Positions 34,415-44,465 of a DNA stretch of 64,000 nucleotides are shown piece after piece. The notes under the pieces are model-generated. The model made no database searches. It saw nothing but the letters and a program-made list of their open reading frames with translations, and had not been told where the DNA came from. The position numbers were made by a program, and so were the translations under genes. Positions within the stretch are counted from its first letter, which is position 1. Each line of letters starts with the position of its first letter. Source of the stretch: Elusimicrobiota bacterium (lineage in GTDB: Bacteria; Elusimicrobiota; Elusimicrobia; UBA1565); contig JACPXC010000004.1 of NCBI GenBank assembly GCA_016196755.1, forward strand, positions 1-64,000. The letters are read 5' to 3'.

Positions 34415-35874
34415 CGACCAAGGAGGCCGTCCTCGCGCTGGACCAGGGGAGCTCGAGCTCGCGCGTCTTGGCCTTCGACCCGCGCGGCCGCGTCCTCGCC
34501 CGCGCCCAGCGGCCGGTCAAGACCCGCTTTCCCGCGGCCGGCCGGGTCGAGCACGACGCGCTGGACCTCGCGCGCACGCTGGAGTGTTCGCTCGACGCGG
34601 TCTTGAAGGCGCTGCCGCGCTCGACCGAGGTCGCCGCGGTGGGGCTGAGCTGCCAGCGTTCCACGGTCGTCCTTTGGGACGCAGATTCCGGGCGGCCGGT
34701 CTGCCCCGCCCCGTCCTGGCAGGACGCCCGCGCCGCCGCGCTGGTCGCCCCGCTGGCCGCGGACGCCGCCCTGCGCGACCGGGTCCACGCGCGTACCGGC
34801 CTCTATCTCACCCCCTACTACTCGGCGCCCAAGATCCGCTCCCTGCTCGAGGAATATCCCGCGGCCGCCCGCCTCGCTGCTCAGGGACGCCTGCGCATCG
34901 GACCGGTGTCGACCTGGGTGCTTTGGCGGCTGACCAAGGGGGCGGTATTCTTCGTCGACCCAACGATGGCCCAGCGCACTTTGCTCTTCGACCTCTCGAC
35001 CTGGGACTGGGACGCGGAGCTCCTCGGCCTCTTCGGTGTGCCGCGCGCCGCGCTGCCCGCCGTCGCTCCGACCACGGGGCCCCTGGCCGAGTTCGAGCGC
35101 GGGGGACGGCGTCTGCGCCTGAGCGCCTCGGTCGGAGACCAGCAGGCCGCGGCCTACGGCCAGGGCGGCGGCGCGCCAGGCGTCGGCGTATTGAACTACG
35201 GTACAGGGGCCTTCTTCCTGCTCCACACCGGCGCCCGGAGAGCCGCGGTTCCGGGCCTCCTGACCTCGGCGGCCTGGCAAAAGCTCGGCGAGCCCTGCCA
35301 ATATTTTTTAGAGGGCACGGTCCACGCGGCCGGCACCTCTCTGTCCTGGCTCAAGGAGAACCTGGGCCTGCTCGATGACCCGCGTAAGGCGGACGCGGCT
35401 TGCCGGCGTTCACGGAACCGGGTCCTCGCCCTGCCGGCCATCGGCGGCCTAGGCGCGCCGCGATGGGATTATCGCACTCCGGCCGCCTTCTGGGGCCTCG
35501 ACGCGCGCACGACCAAGGACGACCTGGTCCGCGGCGTAGTAGAGGGCCTGGCCCAGCTCGTCGCCGACGGAGTGGATGCCGCGCGCGCCGCCGGCCATGA
35601 CGTTTCCGTCTTCAAGGCCGGCGGCGGTTTGGCGGCCCTGGACTGGCTCGTCGCCGCCCAGGCGGACTTCCTCGGCAGCCCGATCGTCCGTCTCAAGGAG
35701 GCCGAAGCCACGGCCCTGGGTGCGGCCGCCCTGGCCGCTGAGGCCGCGGGCGTGCGCTGGCAGGCGAGGCCGGCCGTCGGCAAGACCTTCAAGCCGCGCC
35801 TCTCCACCGCCGAGCGCCGGCGCCTGCGCGCTGCGTGGGCGAGGTTCGTCGCCGCCCAGCAGAGCCTGAGCTAG
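34411..35874 (+). CDS. FGGY-family carbohydrate kinase, glycerol kinase-like
   Basis: LALDQGSSSSRVLAFD, SWQDARAA, VGDQQAAAYGQG, FKAGGGLAALDWLVAAQADFLG. Confidence 0.9.
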   Translation: MTTKEAVLALDQGSSSSRVLAFDPRGRVLARAQRPVKTRFPAAGRVEHDALDLARTLECSLDAVLKALPRSTEVAAVGLSCQRSTVVLWDADSGRPVCPAPSWQDARAAALVAPLAADAALRDRVHARTGLYLTPYYSAPKIRSLLEEYPAAARLAAQGRLRIGPVSTWVLWRLTKGAVFFVDPTMAQRTLLFDLSTWDWDAELLGLFGVPRAALPAVAPTTGPLAEFERGGRRLRLSASVGDQQAAAYGQGGGAPGVGVLNYGTGAFFLLHTGARRAAVPGLLTSAAWQKLGEPCQYFLEGTVHAAGTSLSWLKENLGLLDDPRKADAACRRSRNRVLALPAIGGLGAPRWDYRTPAAFWGLDARTTKDDLVRGVVEGLAQLVADGVDAARAAGHDVSVFKAGGGLAALDWLVAAQADFLGSPIVRLKEAEATALGAAALAAEAAGVRWQARPAVGKTFKPRLSTAERRRLRAAWARFVAAQQSLS

Positions 35875-36818
35875 GCCGTAGCGGGCTGGTGGGACTCGTG
35901 CTCGGCGAGGAAGCGCTCGGCCTCCAAGGCGGCCATGCAGCCGGTGCCGGCCGCGGTGACGGCTTGGCGGTAGCGGGTGTCCATGCAGTCGCCGGCGGCG
36001 AAGACGCCGTCGACGCTGGTGCGCGTGCGGCCGTCGGTCTCGATGTAGCCGGAGGCGTCGCTCTTGAGCTGGCCGCCGAGGAACTGGGTGGCCGGGGTGT
36101 GGCCGATGGCCATGAACAGGCCGCCGCAGGCCAGGTCCTCGGTCTTGCCGGTCTTCACGTTCTTTAGCCGCACGCCGGTCAGCTTCTCGGTCCCGAGGAC
36201 CTCGTCGACGGCGCTGTCCCAGATAAAGGAGATCTTGGGGTTGTACTTGGCGCGGTCCTGCATGATCTTCGAGGCGCGCAGGGAGTCGCGGCGGTGGACG
36301 ACACGGACCTTGGTGGCGAACTTGGTCAGGAAGTTCGCCTCCTCCATCGCGGTGTCGCCGCCGCCGACGACGACGACCTCCTTGCCCTTAAAGAAGAAGC
36401 CGTCGCAGGTGGCGCAGGCCGAGACGCCCTTCCCCATGAGCTTCTTCTCGGAGGGGATGCCCAGCCATTTGGCGGTGGCGCCGGTGGCCACGATCAGCGC
36501 CTCGGCGTAGGCCTTCTTACCCTCGGTGGTCTCGACGTAGAAGGGGCGCTTGGAAAGGTCGACCTTGCTGACGAGCTCCTGGACGATCTTGACGCCGAGT
36601 CGCTCGACCTGCTTCTGCATGCGCTCCATGAGCTCGGGGCCCATTACGGGCTCCGGGAAGCCTGGAAAATTCTCGACGTCGGAGGTGATCATGAGCTGGC
36701 CGCCCATGGCGATGCCGCCGAACAGGAGCGGGTCGAGGTTGGCGCGCGCCGCGTAGATGGCGGCCGTGTAGCCCGCCGAGCCCGACCCGATGATGACGAC
36801 CTTGCGATTCTCTTCCAT
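35871..36818 (-). CDS. trxB: Thioredoxin reductase
   Basis: IIGSGSAGYTAAIYAARAN, SACATCDGFFFKGKEVVVVGGGDTAMEEA, VFAAGDCMDTRYRQAVTAAGTGC. Confidence 0.95.
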   Translation of the reverse strand: MEENRKVVIIGSGSAGYTAAIYAARANLDPLLFGGIAMGGQLMITSDVENFPGFPEPVMGPELMERMQKQVERLGVKIVQELVSKVDLSKRPFYVETTEGKKAYAEALIVATGATAKWLGIPSEKKLMGKGVSACATCDGFFFKGKEVVVVGGGDTAMEEANFLTKFATKVRVVHRRDSLRASKIMQDRAKYNPKISFIWDSAVDEVLGTEKLTGVRLKNVKTGKTEDLACGGLFMAIGHTPATQFLGGQLKSDASGYIETDGRTRTSVDGVFAAGDCMDTRYRQAVTAAGTGCMAALEAERFLAEHESHQPATA

Positions 36819-36848
36819 GCGGGCATTATAGGATTTCTATAATCGCGC

Positions 36849-37187
36849 ATGCCCGACCCCGCCTTCCCCGCTCCGCCCCTGCCCGCCGCCTGCTGGTCCT
36901 GCGCCAAGCCCCTCGACCCCTTCGACCGTTATTGCCGCTTCTGCGGTCACGGCCAAGGCGACAACGTGGCTTGGTACTACCAGCGCTGGGGGATCGCGCT
37001 GTCGTCGGTCCTCGGTCTGGGGCCGTTCGCCGTCGTCATGGTCGTGCGCTCCCCGCTCCTGTCGGGCGTCGAGCGTTGGGTCTGGTCCGCGGCCATCCTC
37101 GGGGTCAACGCCTGGCTGGGCTGGCGGTTCTATAAGACCGTCATGACGATGAACGCCTTCATCACGTCGGCCATGCAAGGCTTCTGA
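36849..37187 (+). CDS. Zinc-ribbon small membrane protein
   Basis: CWSCAKPLDPFDRYCRFCG plus two TM segments. Confidence 0.75.
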   Translation: MPDPAFPAPPLPAACWSCAKPLDPFDRYCRFCGHGQGDNVAWYYQRWGIALSSVLGLGPFAVVMVVRSPLLSGVERWVWSAAILGVNAWLGWRFYKTVMTMNAFITSAMQGF

Positions 37188-38461
37188 TGGCGTTCCCCAA
37201 AGGCTTTCTTTGGGGCTGCGCCAGTTCCGCCTACCAAGTGGAGGGCGGCAACCTTCGCTCCAACTGGGCGGCCTGGGAGCGCCGCAAAGGCCTGGCGCCA
37301 TGCGGCGCGGCGGCGAACTCTTGGGACCTCTGGCGGGAGGACTTGGCCTGCCTCAAGGCCCTCAACGCGAATGCCTACCGATTCTCGGTGGAGTGGTCGC
37401 GGGTAGAGCCGCATCCCGGAGAGTTCGACCAGGCCGCGCTGGACCGCTATACCGAGATGGCGCGCGCGCTGCGCCAGGCGGGCATCCGGCCGATCGTCAC
37501 CCTGCACCACTTCTCGGAGCCGGCTTGGCTATACGAGCGCCGGCCGAAGGGCTGGCTCGAGGACGGCCCCGAGGAGGACTTCACGCGCTTCGTCGACCGT
37601 GTCGTCCTCGCCCTGCGCGGCGAGGTCGACGACTGGATCACCTTCAACGAGCCTATGGTCTGGCTTCTGTCGGCCTACGGCCTCGGGCGCTTCCCCCCCG
37701 GCCTCCATCGCATCATTTCGCTGGAGCGGAACTTTATCAAGAACGGGCTCATCGACCGCGTCGCGCGAGCGCACCGAGCCGCCTACCTGCTCATCCGCGG
37801 CGCTATCCCCAAGGCCCGGGTGGCGATCGCGCAGAACGTGGTCGACCTCGAGCCGGCGCGGCCCCGGGTCTCCGACCTCGAGGCGACTCAGGCCTGGGAC
37901 CGCTTCATGCACCGGCACCTGCTCGATTTGCTCAAGTCGAGCAAAACCCTGGATTTCATCGGCCTCAACTACTACACGCGCATCTTCGTGCGCGGCTCGC
38001 GACTCTTCCCGCTGGGGACCATGCCCTGCTATCGGGAACTCGAGGTCCTGCTCGGCCGGCCGCTGTTCCGCCTGCTCGGCGGCCGGCGCGGCGGACGGCC
38101 CGAGACCGACATGGGCTGGGAGATCGTGCCGGAGGGCCTGGGACGCGTGGCCCTATCGCTCTGGCGCGCCTACGGTCTGCCGGTGTTCGTCACCGAGAAC
38201 GGCCTGGCGGACGCGGCGGGCGACCGCCGCGAGGCCTTCCTGCGCGAGCACGTGGCCGCGTTGGCGGGCGCCGCGGCCCAGGGCGCGGAACTCATGGGCT
38301 ATCTGCACTGGTCGCTCATCGACAACTACGAGTGGGGCGACTGGGGACCGCGCTTCGGGCTCTTCTCGGTCGACAGGGAGCGCGGCTTCAGGCGCGACCC
38401 TGCGGCGGGCTCGAAGCTCTTCGCCGAGCTGGCCGCCTCCAACGGCGCCTGCCTGAGCTAG
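37187..38461 (+). CDS. Glycoside hydrolase family 1 beta-glucosidase-like
   Basis: FLWGCASSAYQVEGG, ITFNEPMVW acid/base, VFVTENGLAD nucleophile, HWSLIDNYEWGDWGPRFGL. Confidence 0.93.
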   Translation: MAFPKGFLWGCASSAYQVEGGNLRSNWAAWERRKGLAPCGAAANSWDLWREDLACLKALNANAYRFSVEWSRVEPHPGEFDQAALDRYTEMARALRQAGIRPIVTLHHFSEPAWLYERRPKGWLEDGPEEDFTRFVDRVVLALRGEVDDWITFNEPMVWLLSAYGLGRFPPGLHRIISLERNFIKNGLIDRVARAHRAAYLLIRGAIPKARVAIAQNVVDLEPARPRVSDLEATQAWDRFMHRHLLDLLKSSKTLDFIGLNYYTRIFVRGSRLFPLGTMPCYRELEVLLGRPLFRLLGGRRGGRPETDMGWEIVPEGLGRVALSLWRAYGLPVFVTENGLADAAGDRREAFLREHVAALAGAAAQGAELMGYLHWSLIDNYEWGDWGPRFGLFSVDRERGFRRDPAAGSKLFAELAASNGACLS

Positions 38462-38859
38462 GTGCCGTAGCCGGCGTAGGAGGTCGGCGTCTCCCAGAGG
38501 GTGACGGACTTCACGGGGATTCCTTTCGACTTGGCGTAGTCGTACACCAGCTTGGCGATGGCCTCGGCGGTAGGGTTGCCCTTGGTCGTCACGTAGGGCT
38601 GGTCGTGCGCCTTCATCATGGCGATGATCGGGTCGGCCTCGTTGAGCAGCATCTTGTGGTCGAGCTCGGTGTCGACCCAGGTCTTCACGACCGCCGAGAT
38701 GTCCGAGAAGTCCATCACCATCCCGAGCTTGTCGAGCGTCTCCGACTCCACCACGACCTCGAGCAGGCCGTTATGGCCGTGGAGGTGGCGGCACTTGCCG
38801 GAGTACTCGAGCAGGCGGTGGCCGTAGCAGAACGAGATCTGTTTGGTGACCGAGTGCAT
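38458..38859 (-). CDS. 6-pyruvoyl-tetrahydropterin synthase/QueD family
   Basis: FCYGHRLLEYSGKCRHLHGHNGLLEVVVE, MVMDFSDI, LDHKMLL, NPTAEAIA. Confidence 0.9.
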   Translation of the reverse strand: MHSVTKQISFCYGHRLLEYSGKCRHLHGHNGLLEVVVESETLDKLGMVMDFSDISAVVKTWVDTELDHKMLLNEADPIIAMMKAHDQPYVTTKGNPTAEAIAKLVYDYAKSKGIPVKSVTLWETPTSYAGYGT

Positions 38860-38867
38860 GGGCGCTC

Positions 38868-39614
38868 CTAGGCGATGAGACGTCCGCCGTCGACCGGCAC
38901 GGCGGCGCCGGTGATGAAATCCGATCCGGCCAGCAGGAAGAGGACGGCCGCCGAGACGTCGGCGGGCGCGCCGACCCGGCCCACCAGGTTGGCGCGCGCG
39001 GCCGCGCGCTTCCACCGCCGCGCGGCGGCCCCGCCGGAGGCGGGCTCCAGCACCGGGCCGGGCATGACGGCGTTGACGAGGACCTTGGGTGCCAGCGCCT
39101 TGGCCATCGACTGGGTCAGGGCCAGCAGGGCGGCCTTCGAGGCGCAGTAGGGCGCCCAGTCGGCGTAGGGCCGCTGGCCGGACCAGTCGGCGATGTTGAC
39201 GATCTTGCCGGGCCTGGCGCGCGCCAGCGCCGGGGCCAGCGCCTGGGCCAGGAGCAGCGGCGCGCGCGCGTTGACCGCCATCTGGAGGTCGAAGTCGGCC
39301 GCGGTGGCCGTGCCGAAAGGATGCTTCGCGTAGACCGAGGCGTTGTTGACCAGGGCGTCGAGGCCGCCGAAGGCCCTCGCTGCTTCGCGCGCCAGGCGCG
39401 CTACCTGCCGCGGCTCGGCCAGGTCGGCGACGAGGACGACGCAGTCGGTCTTGTGGACGGCGCGCAGGCGCCGGGCCAGGGCCTCGGCCTCGCGGCGGGA
39501 GCGGTTGCAGTGCAGGATAAGGCGCGCGCCGTGCGCGGCCAGGGCGCCGGCCAGCGCCGCGCCTACGCGCTTGGCGGCGCCGGTGACCAGGACCCGTTTG
39601 CCGTCGAGCCTCAT
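38868..39614 (-). CDS. Short-chain dehydrogenase, pteridine reductase/FolM-like
   Basis: VLVTGAAKRVGAALAGALAAHGARLILHCNRS, LVNNASVY, YCASKAALLALTQSMA, VNAVMPGPVL. Confidence 0.85.
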   Translation of the reverse strand: MRLDGKRVLVTGAAKRVGAALAGALAAHGARLILHCNRSRREAEALARRLRAVHKTDCVVLVADLAEPRQVARLAREAARAFGGLDALVNNASVYAKHPFGTATAADFDLQMAVNARAPLLLAQALAPALARARPGKIVNIADWSGQRPYADWAPYCASKAALLALTQSMAKALAPKVLVNAVMPGPVLEPASGGAAARRWKRAAARANLVGRVGAPADVSAAVLFLLAGSDFITGAAVPVDGGRLIA

Positions 39615-40237
39615 GCCAGCTCCCGCGCGAAGGCTTCCGCCAGGGGGGTCTTGAGTTCGTCGACGCCGACCCGGCGCCCCAGGAGCTCCGAGACCGAGGT
39701 CATGACCTCGGCCGAGAAGCCGCACGGACGCACCGCCGCGAACGGCGCCAGGTCGAGGTCGGCGTTGAGGGCCACGCCGTGATAGGCCACCCAGCCGCGC
39801 ACCGCCACGCCGAGCGAGGCCACCTTCCGGCCGCGGCACCAGACCCCGGTCGCGCCCTCGCGGCGCTCGCCGGGCAGGCCGAAGCCGGCCAGCGTCTCGA
39901 TGACGGCGCCCTCGAGGCGGCGCAGCCAGCCGCCGACCGTCCAGTCCCGCTCGCGCAGATGGACGATAGGATAGGCCACCAGCTGTCCCGGGCCGTGGTA
40001 GGTGGTCTGTCCCCCGCGCTCCACGTCGCGCAGCGGGTGCGGCAGGGTGCCGACGGGCTCGCCGCGCGAGGAGGTCCCGCGCGTATAGACCGGCTCGTGC
40101 TCGACGAGCAGCAGGACGTCGGCGCCGCGGCCCTCGGCGCGCTCGGCGGCCAGCGCGCGCTGGAGAGCCCAAGCCTCGTCGTAGCTCATGCGTCCCAGGT
40201 CGCGGGTCAGCAGCCGGGCGACCGGGGCGGGGTTCAT
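39611..40237 (-). CDS. lipB: Octanoyltransferase
   Basis: RGGQTTYHGPGQLVAYPIVHL, GVWCRGRKVASLGVAVRGWVAYHGVALN. Confidence 0.95.
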   Translation of the reverse strand: MNPAPVARLLTRDLGRMSYDEAWALQRALAAERAEGRGADVLLLVEHEPVYTRGTSSRGEPVGTLPHPLRDVERGGQTTYHGPGQLVAYPIVHLRERDWTVGGWLRRLEGAVIETLAGFGLPGERREGATGVWCRGRKVASLGVAVRGWVAYHGVALNADLDLAPFAAVRPCGFSAEVMTSVSELLGRRVGVDELKTPLAEAFARELA

Positions 40238-41133
40238 GCCTTGCGCAGCATCCCCTCGAGGAAGAGCTCGCCGGCGCGATAGGACGAGCGCACCAGCGGC
40301 CCCGAGGCGACGTAGAGGAATCCCATCGTGCGCGCCAGCTCCCCGAGAGCGTCGAAGCGCTCGGGCGTCACGAACTCGGCGACCGGCAGATGGCGGCCCT
40401 GCGCGGTGGGGCGCAGGTATTGGCCGAGAGTCAGGATGTCGACGTCGGCGGCGCGCAGGTCCTCAAAGGCGGTCTTGAGCTCGGCCTCGGTCTCCCCGAG
40501 CCCGAGCATCAGCGAGGTCTTGGTCTTGGCCTTGGGGGCCAAGCGCTTAAGAGCCTCGAGCACCGACAGCGAAAGAGCGTAGCCGGCCTTCGCGTCGCGC
40601 ACGGTCGCTGTAAGGCGCTCCACCGTCTCCAGGTTGTGGGCCAGGACGTGCGGGCCGGCGTCGGCCACCACCTTGAGCAGGGCCTCGTCGCCGCGGAAGT
40701 CCTGGATCAGGAACTCGAGCAAGAGCTCGGGACAGCGCTCTCGGGCGGCGCGCACGCAGGCGGCCAGGTGGGCCGCGCCCTGGTCCGGAAGATCGTCGCG
40801 GCAGACAGTCGTCACGACGGCGTAGGTCAGGCCGAGCTTTCCCAGCGATTCGGCCAGCTTCGCGGGCTCGCTGGGGTCGGGCGCCTGGGGAACCCGGGCC
40901 GTAGCCACCGAGCAGAAGCGGCAGCCGCGCGTGCACTCGTCGCCCAGCACCATGAAGGTGGCGGTGCCGCCCCCCCAGCACTCGGCGACGTTGGGGCAGC
41001 GGGCCTCCTCGCAGACCGTGTGGAGGACCCCGTCGCCCATCTGGCGCTTGACCGCCTCGTAGCGCTCGCCCGAGGGCGGGCGGATGCGCAGCCAGGGAGG
41101 GAGGCGTCTGGTCGGGGCGTTGGTCGGGGCCAT
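40234..41133 (-). CDS. lipA: Lipoyl synthase
   Basis: CEEARCPNVAECWGGGTATFMVLGDECTRGCRFCSV, HNLETVERL, LTLGQYLRPT. Confidence 0.97.
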   Translation of the reverse strand: MAPTNAPTRRLPPWLRIRPPSGERYEAVKRQMGDGVLHTVCEEARCPNVAECWGGGTATFMVLGDECTRGCRFCSVATARVPQAPDPSEPAKLAESLGKLGLTYAVVTTVCRDDLPDQGAAHLAACVRAARERCPELLLEFLIQDFRGDEALLKVVADAGPHVLAHNLETVERLTATVRDAKAGYALSLSVLEALKRLAPKAKTKTSLMLGLGETEAELKTAFEDLRAADVDILTLGQYLRPTAQGRHLPVAEFVTPERFDALGELARTMGFLYVASGPLVRSSYRAGELFLEGMLRKA

Positions 41134-41149
41134 GAGGACCCCGATTATA

Positions 41150-42424
41150 TCACTCGTCGGAGGGCGGGGGCGCCGGTCGGCGGCGCTTCCTGGGGGAGGG
41201 CTGGGCGGCGGGCCGCGCGCCGCCCTTCGCCGCGCCCATGAACTGCTGCAGCAGGCGCTGAGTCTCCTCGGGGGTCATCCGCGGTCCGCCCTGGCCGCCC
41301 TTCATGTTTCCCTCGACTTGGGACAGCAGCTTCTTGAGGCTGGCGGCCTGCTCGGGAGCCAGCCCCTGCATGAGCGCCGGGCTCTCGAGTTGGCGCCGTA
41401 GAGTCTGGATGAGGTTGTTGGCTCCGCTCTGCATGCCCTGGTCCCGCAGCCGCATGGCGTCGGGGGCGCGGGGACGCTCTTCATCGTCGCCGCCGCCGGT
41501 CGGCGGCGAGAGGTAGTCGAGCGAGGAGCGCGGCGCCCCGCCGGGGATCTCCTGCGGGGCGTCCTCGATGGGGCCCGCCGAGCCCGGCTCTCCGCGCAGG
41601 CGGTCGGCCGGCGCGGAACGCGACGGCGCCGAGAGCGGGGCCGCCAGCGCGGCCGTCCGCCGCTGCTCCTCCGCGGCGGCGGGGTTGTTGGAGAGCACGG
41701 TGGCGGCGTTCTCGAGCCGCACGATGGCCAGGGTCAGCTTGTCGCGGCCGGCCCACGTGGACCCGGCCAGGAGCAAGCCGCAGACGCCTACGACCATCCA
41801 GACCTGTCCCGATGGGGCGTCATGGAGTTTCTCCACCGCGCAGACCGTTAGCCACGTGGCGTAGAGGATCGGCAGGCCCATCCACGAGGGGTCGGGAGCC
41901 CAGAGCGCGGCCAGGCAGAGCGCCGGTACCGCTCCCAGCCCGGCGGCCGCCTCGACGCTGCGCCAGTAGCCGCGCTGCCCGCCAGAGAGCCCGCTGAGCA
42001 TGTGGAGCATTCCCGCCAGCGCCAGCCCCGCCGGCACGGCCAGGATCAGGCCGCCGAGGGCGCCCGCGGCCAAGGGCAGGACCCCCCATGTGCCGGCGTT
42101 GAGGCGGGTCAGGGCGTAGGCCACCATGACGGCCGCGGTCACCGCGCCCCAGCCCAGCAGGGCCAAGGACGCCTCCGCCGATTGCGGCTCGGGCCGGGCG
42201 GCCAGGCCGCCAAACACCTCGGCCGGCGAGAACGGCGCGCGCGCGCCGGACTCCAGCAGTTCGATGAACGACGGAGGCTCGTGGACCTCGGGCGGAGGCG
42301 GAGGCGCCGCGCGCGCCGGGGGCGGCGCCGACGGGACCGTCATGCGGACGGGAGGCGGGGCGGCCGCGGGGCGCGCCAGGCGAGGGTCGATCGGACCGGG
42401 CCCGGGAGGGCCGGGGTTGGACAC
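41150..42424 (-). CDS. Pro-rich multipass membrane protein (Yip1-like region), unknown function
   Basis: Multiple TM segments in the middle, low-complexity Pro/Ala N-terminus; GTG start. Confidence 0.65.
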   Translation of the reverse strand: MSNPGPPGPGPIDPRLARPAAAPPPVRMTVPSAPPPARAAPPPPPEVHEPPSFIELLESGARAPFSPAEVFGGLAARPEPQSAEASLALLGWGAVTAAVMVAYALTRLNAGTWGVLPLAAGALGGLILAVPAGLALAGMLHMLSGLSGGQRGYWRSVEAAAGLGAVPALCLAALWAPDPSWMGLPILYATWLTVCAVEKLHDAPSGQVWMVVGVCGLLLAGSTWAGRDKLTLAIVRLENAATVLSNNPAAAEEQRRTAALAAPLSAPSRSAPADRLRGEPGSAGPIEDAPQEIPGGAPRSSLDYLSPPTGGGDDEERPRAPDAMRLRDQGMQSGANNLIQTLRRQLESPALMQGLAPEQAASLKKLLSQVEGNMKGGQGGPRMTPEETQRLLQQFMGAAKGGARPAAQPSPRKRRRPAPPPSDE

Positions 42425-42565
42425 GGGATTAGGTTAGACGGGAAGTTCGGCGGGGGCAAGAGTCGGGATGTGTCCATGTTCCCGAGGGGATCTCCGGCGC
42501 CTGAGCGACCTCGCGCTCTGCCTGCCCGTGCTCGTCACCGGAGTCCTCTACGCGCGATCAGTCCG

Positions 42566-43189
42566 TCACTTCGGCCGCAGATCGATGATCTCGTAGGACG
42601 GCGGCGGGGGTTTCTTAGGCGGCGTCTTCCTCCACCCCATCATCGCCGTTGCCGCTATCAGCAGCGCCGCCGCTCCCACCCCCGCCGCCAGCAGTCGTCT
42701 CCTGCTCGCTTTCCCTTCGGTCGCTTTCTCGAGCCGGTGGAACCTCTCCTTCTCAAATGCGAGGCAGACCGCGATGGCCATGTGCGTCTCGCTGGCCCCC
42801 TTATACGCCGTCTCGGCCCGCGTGAAGGCCACCAGGCCGGGCCCGCTGGAGCCCGGGTCGGCGAGCTGGCGCCGCCGGACCTCGGGCCCATAGGTCTCGC
42901 CGACGGACAGTTTGAGCGCCGAATATCCGCGGCGCAAGAGGAGCAGTTTCTTGTCGAGCTCCGCCAGGGCCGCCAGGGGCTCGGACCGGAGGCTTCGCGC
43001 CTGCTCGAGCGCTACGGTCTTGCCGTAGCCGCGCGGCAGCGCCGTGACCCGGTCGATGAGCGGAAGGGCTTCGTGGGCCAGGACGCGGTAGTCCTCGGAG
43101 ATCTTGTTGAGCGCGCGGACGTCGTCCTCGTAGCGGTCCGCCGAGGCCGGCGCGCAGAGTCCGAGGAGGAGGATGAGCGCCAGGCGCAT
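42566..43189 (-). CDS. EIIDLRPK-tail family protein, copy 1
   Basis: Signal peptide, helical exported region, TM AGVGAAALLIAATAMMGW, Pro-rich linker, SYEIIDLRPK end. Confidence 0.7.
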   Translation of the reverse strand: MRLALILLLGLCAPASADRYEDDVRALNKISEDYRVLAHEALPLIDRVTALPRGYGKTVALEQARSLRSEPLAALAELDKKLLLLRRGYSALKLSVGETYGPEVRRRQLADPGSSGPGLVAFTRAETAYKGASETHMAIAVCLAFEKERFHRLEKATEGKASRRRLLAAGVGAAALLIAATAMMGWRKTPPKKPPPPSYEIIDLRPK

Positions 43190-43876
43190 CTATTTCGGCC
43201 GCAGGTCGATGATCTCGTAGTCCGGGGCCGAGGGCGGCGGAGGCGGCGGGCCCGGCCTCCTTCGCGTGGCGTAGACGGCGAGCGCCGCCGCGACGAGGAG
43301 GAGCAGGGCGGCTCCCACGGCGGCCATGTTGCGCCGGAAGACCTCCGCCCGCCGGTGCTCGGCGGCGAAGCGCTTGAAGGCAACGTCCTCGCGCCCGAGG
43401 ATGTCGTCGAGCTTCAGCCGGAAGAGGCTGGCCTCCATGTCGGCCTCCTCGGAGGCTTCGAAGAAGCTGATATCCGCCCCGCCGTAGGGCGTGGTGACGG
43501 CCTCGGTGATGGCCGAGGCGCCGTGGCGGAGGAAGATCGCCGAGCGCATGTCCTCGTACTCGCCGCGCAGGCGGGTGATCTCGGCGCCGAGCTCGAGGCA
43601 GCGCGCGCGCGGGGTCTCGCGCCGGGCGGCTGCGGCGTCAATGTCCGAGCCGGGCTTATAGGATTGGCTCGCGGCGAAGAGGAGGTCGAGCAGGGGCTCG
43701 GCCTCGGCCCTGACGGCGGCGAGGCGGGTCTTGATGCGCTGCATCTCGGCCCCGTCCTCGCGCCGGACATCCTCGGGGGCGCGCGGGCTCGGCGCGGCGG
43801 AGGCGACGGCTGCCGTGAGGAACAGGGCCAAAGCCGCCCTCCCGAGCCTACTTAGGGCGCAGGTCGATGATCTCAT
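43190..43876 (-). CDS. EIIDLRPK-tail family protein, copy 2
   Basis: Same architecture; ends PPPPPPSAPDYEIIDLRPK; start uncertain. Confidence 0.7.
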   Translation of the reverse strand: MRSSTCALSRLGRAALALFLTAAVASAAPSPRAPEDVRREDGAEMQRIKTRLAAVRAEAEPLLDLLFAASQSYKPGSDIDAAAARRETPRARCLELGAEITRLRGEYEDMRSAIFLRHGASAITEAVTTPYGGADISFFEASEEADMEASLFRLKLDDILGREDVAFKRFAAEHRRAEVFRRNMAAVGAALLLLVAAALAVYATRRRPGPPPPPPSAPDYEIIDLRPK

Positions 43877-44465
43877 AAGACGGCGGACGCGGCGGCGGAG
43901 GCGGCCTCGGCGGCGGCTTGCCCGGTCTCAGCGCGAAGGCCAGGAGCAGCAGCGCGCCCACGGCCGCGGCGGCGGCTTTCGTCACCCTTGCCCTGCGTTG
44001 CCGGGACTTTTCCATGGCGCGGAACGCGGCGTCGTCGGCCTCGAGGATCCTCTCGATCATCCTGAGGACTCCGGCGGCCTCCTCTGCGGCGATCGCGGCC
44101 TTTGTGAACGCCTCGATGTTCGGGTCGCGGACCCCAGGGGTGGTGATCACGCGCGCGACGGCGACGGGGCCGTAGTGGTCCACGACCCGCGCGCGCAGGA
44201 GGGTGTAGTCGTAGCGCAGGCGGTGGAGGTCCATGGCCAGTTCCCCGAGGCGCTGGCGCAGAGGGGCGCGGCGCTCGGCGGCGCCTTTCGGGGAGGAGGC
44301 GTAGCTCCGCGTCAGCGCGCTGAGGCGGTCCTGCAGGAGCGCGGTCTCTTTCGACGCCAGCCGGTACGAGTCCCCGAGCTTTCGCGCCGCCTCGAGGTCG
44401 GACTCGGTGCCGCGCGCCAGGCCTGAGGCCGCGGCCAAGACGAGTAGGAGGGCGGGAATCGTCAT
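43848..44465 (-). CDS. EIIDLRPK-tail family protein, copy 3
   Basis: Same architecture; ends RPPPPPRPPSYEIIDLRPK. Confidence 0.7.
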   Translation of the reverse strand: MTIPALLLVLAAASGLARGTESDLEAARKLGDSYRLASKETALLQDRLSALTRSYASSPKGAAERRAPLRQRLGELAMDLHRLRYDYTLLRARVVDHYGPVAVARVITTPGVRDPNIEAFTKAAIAAEEAAGVLRMIERILEADDAAFRAMEKSRQRRARVTKAAAAAVGALLLLAFALRPGKPPPRPPPPPRPPSYEIIDLRPK

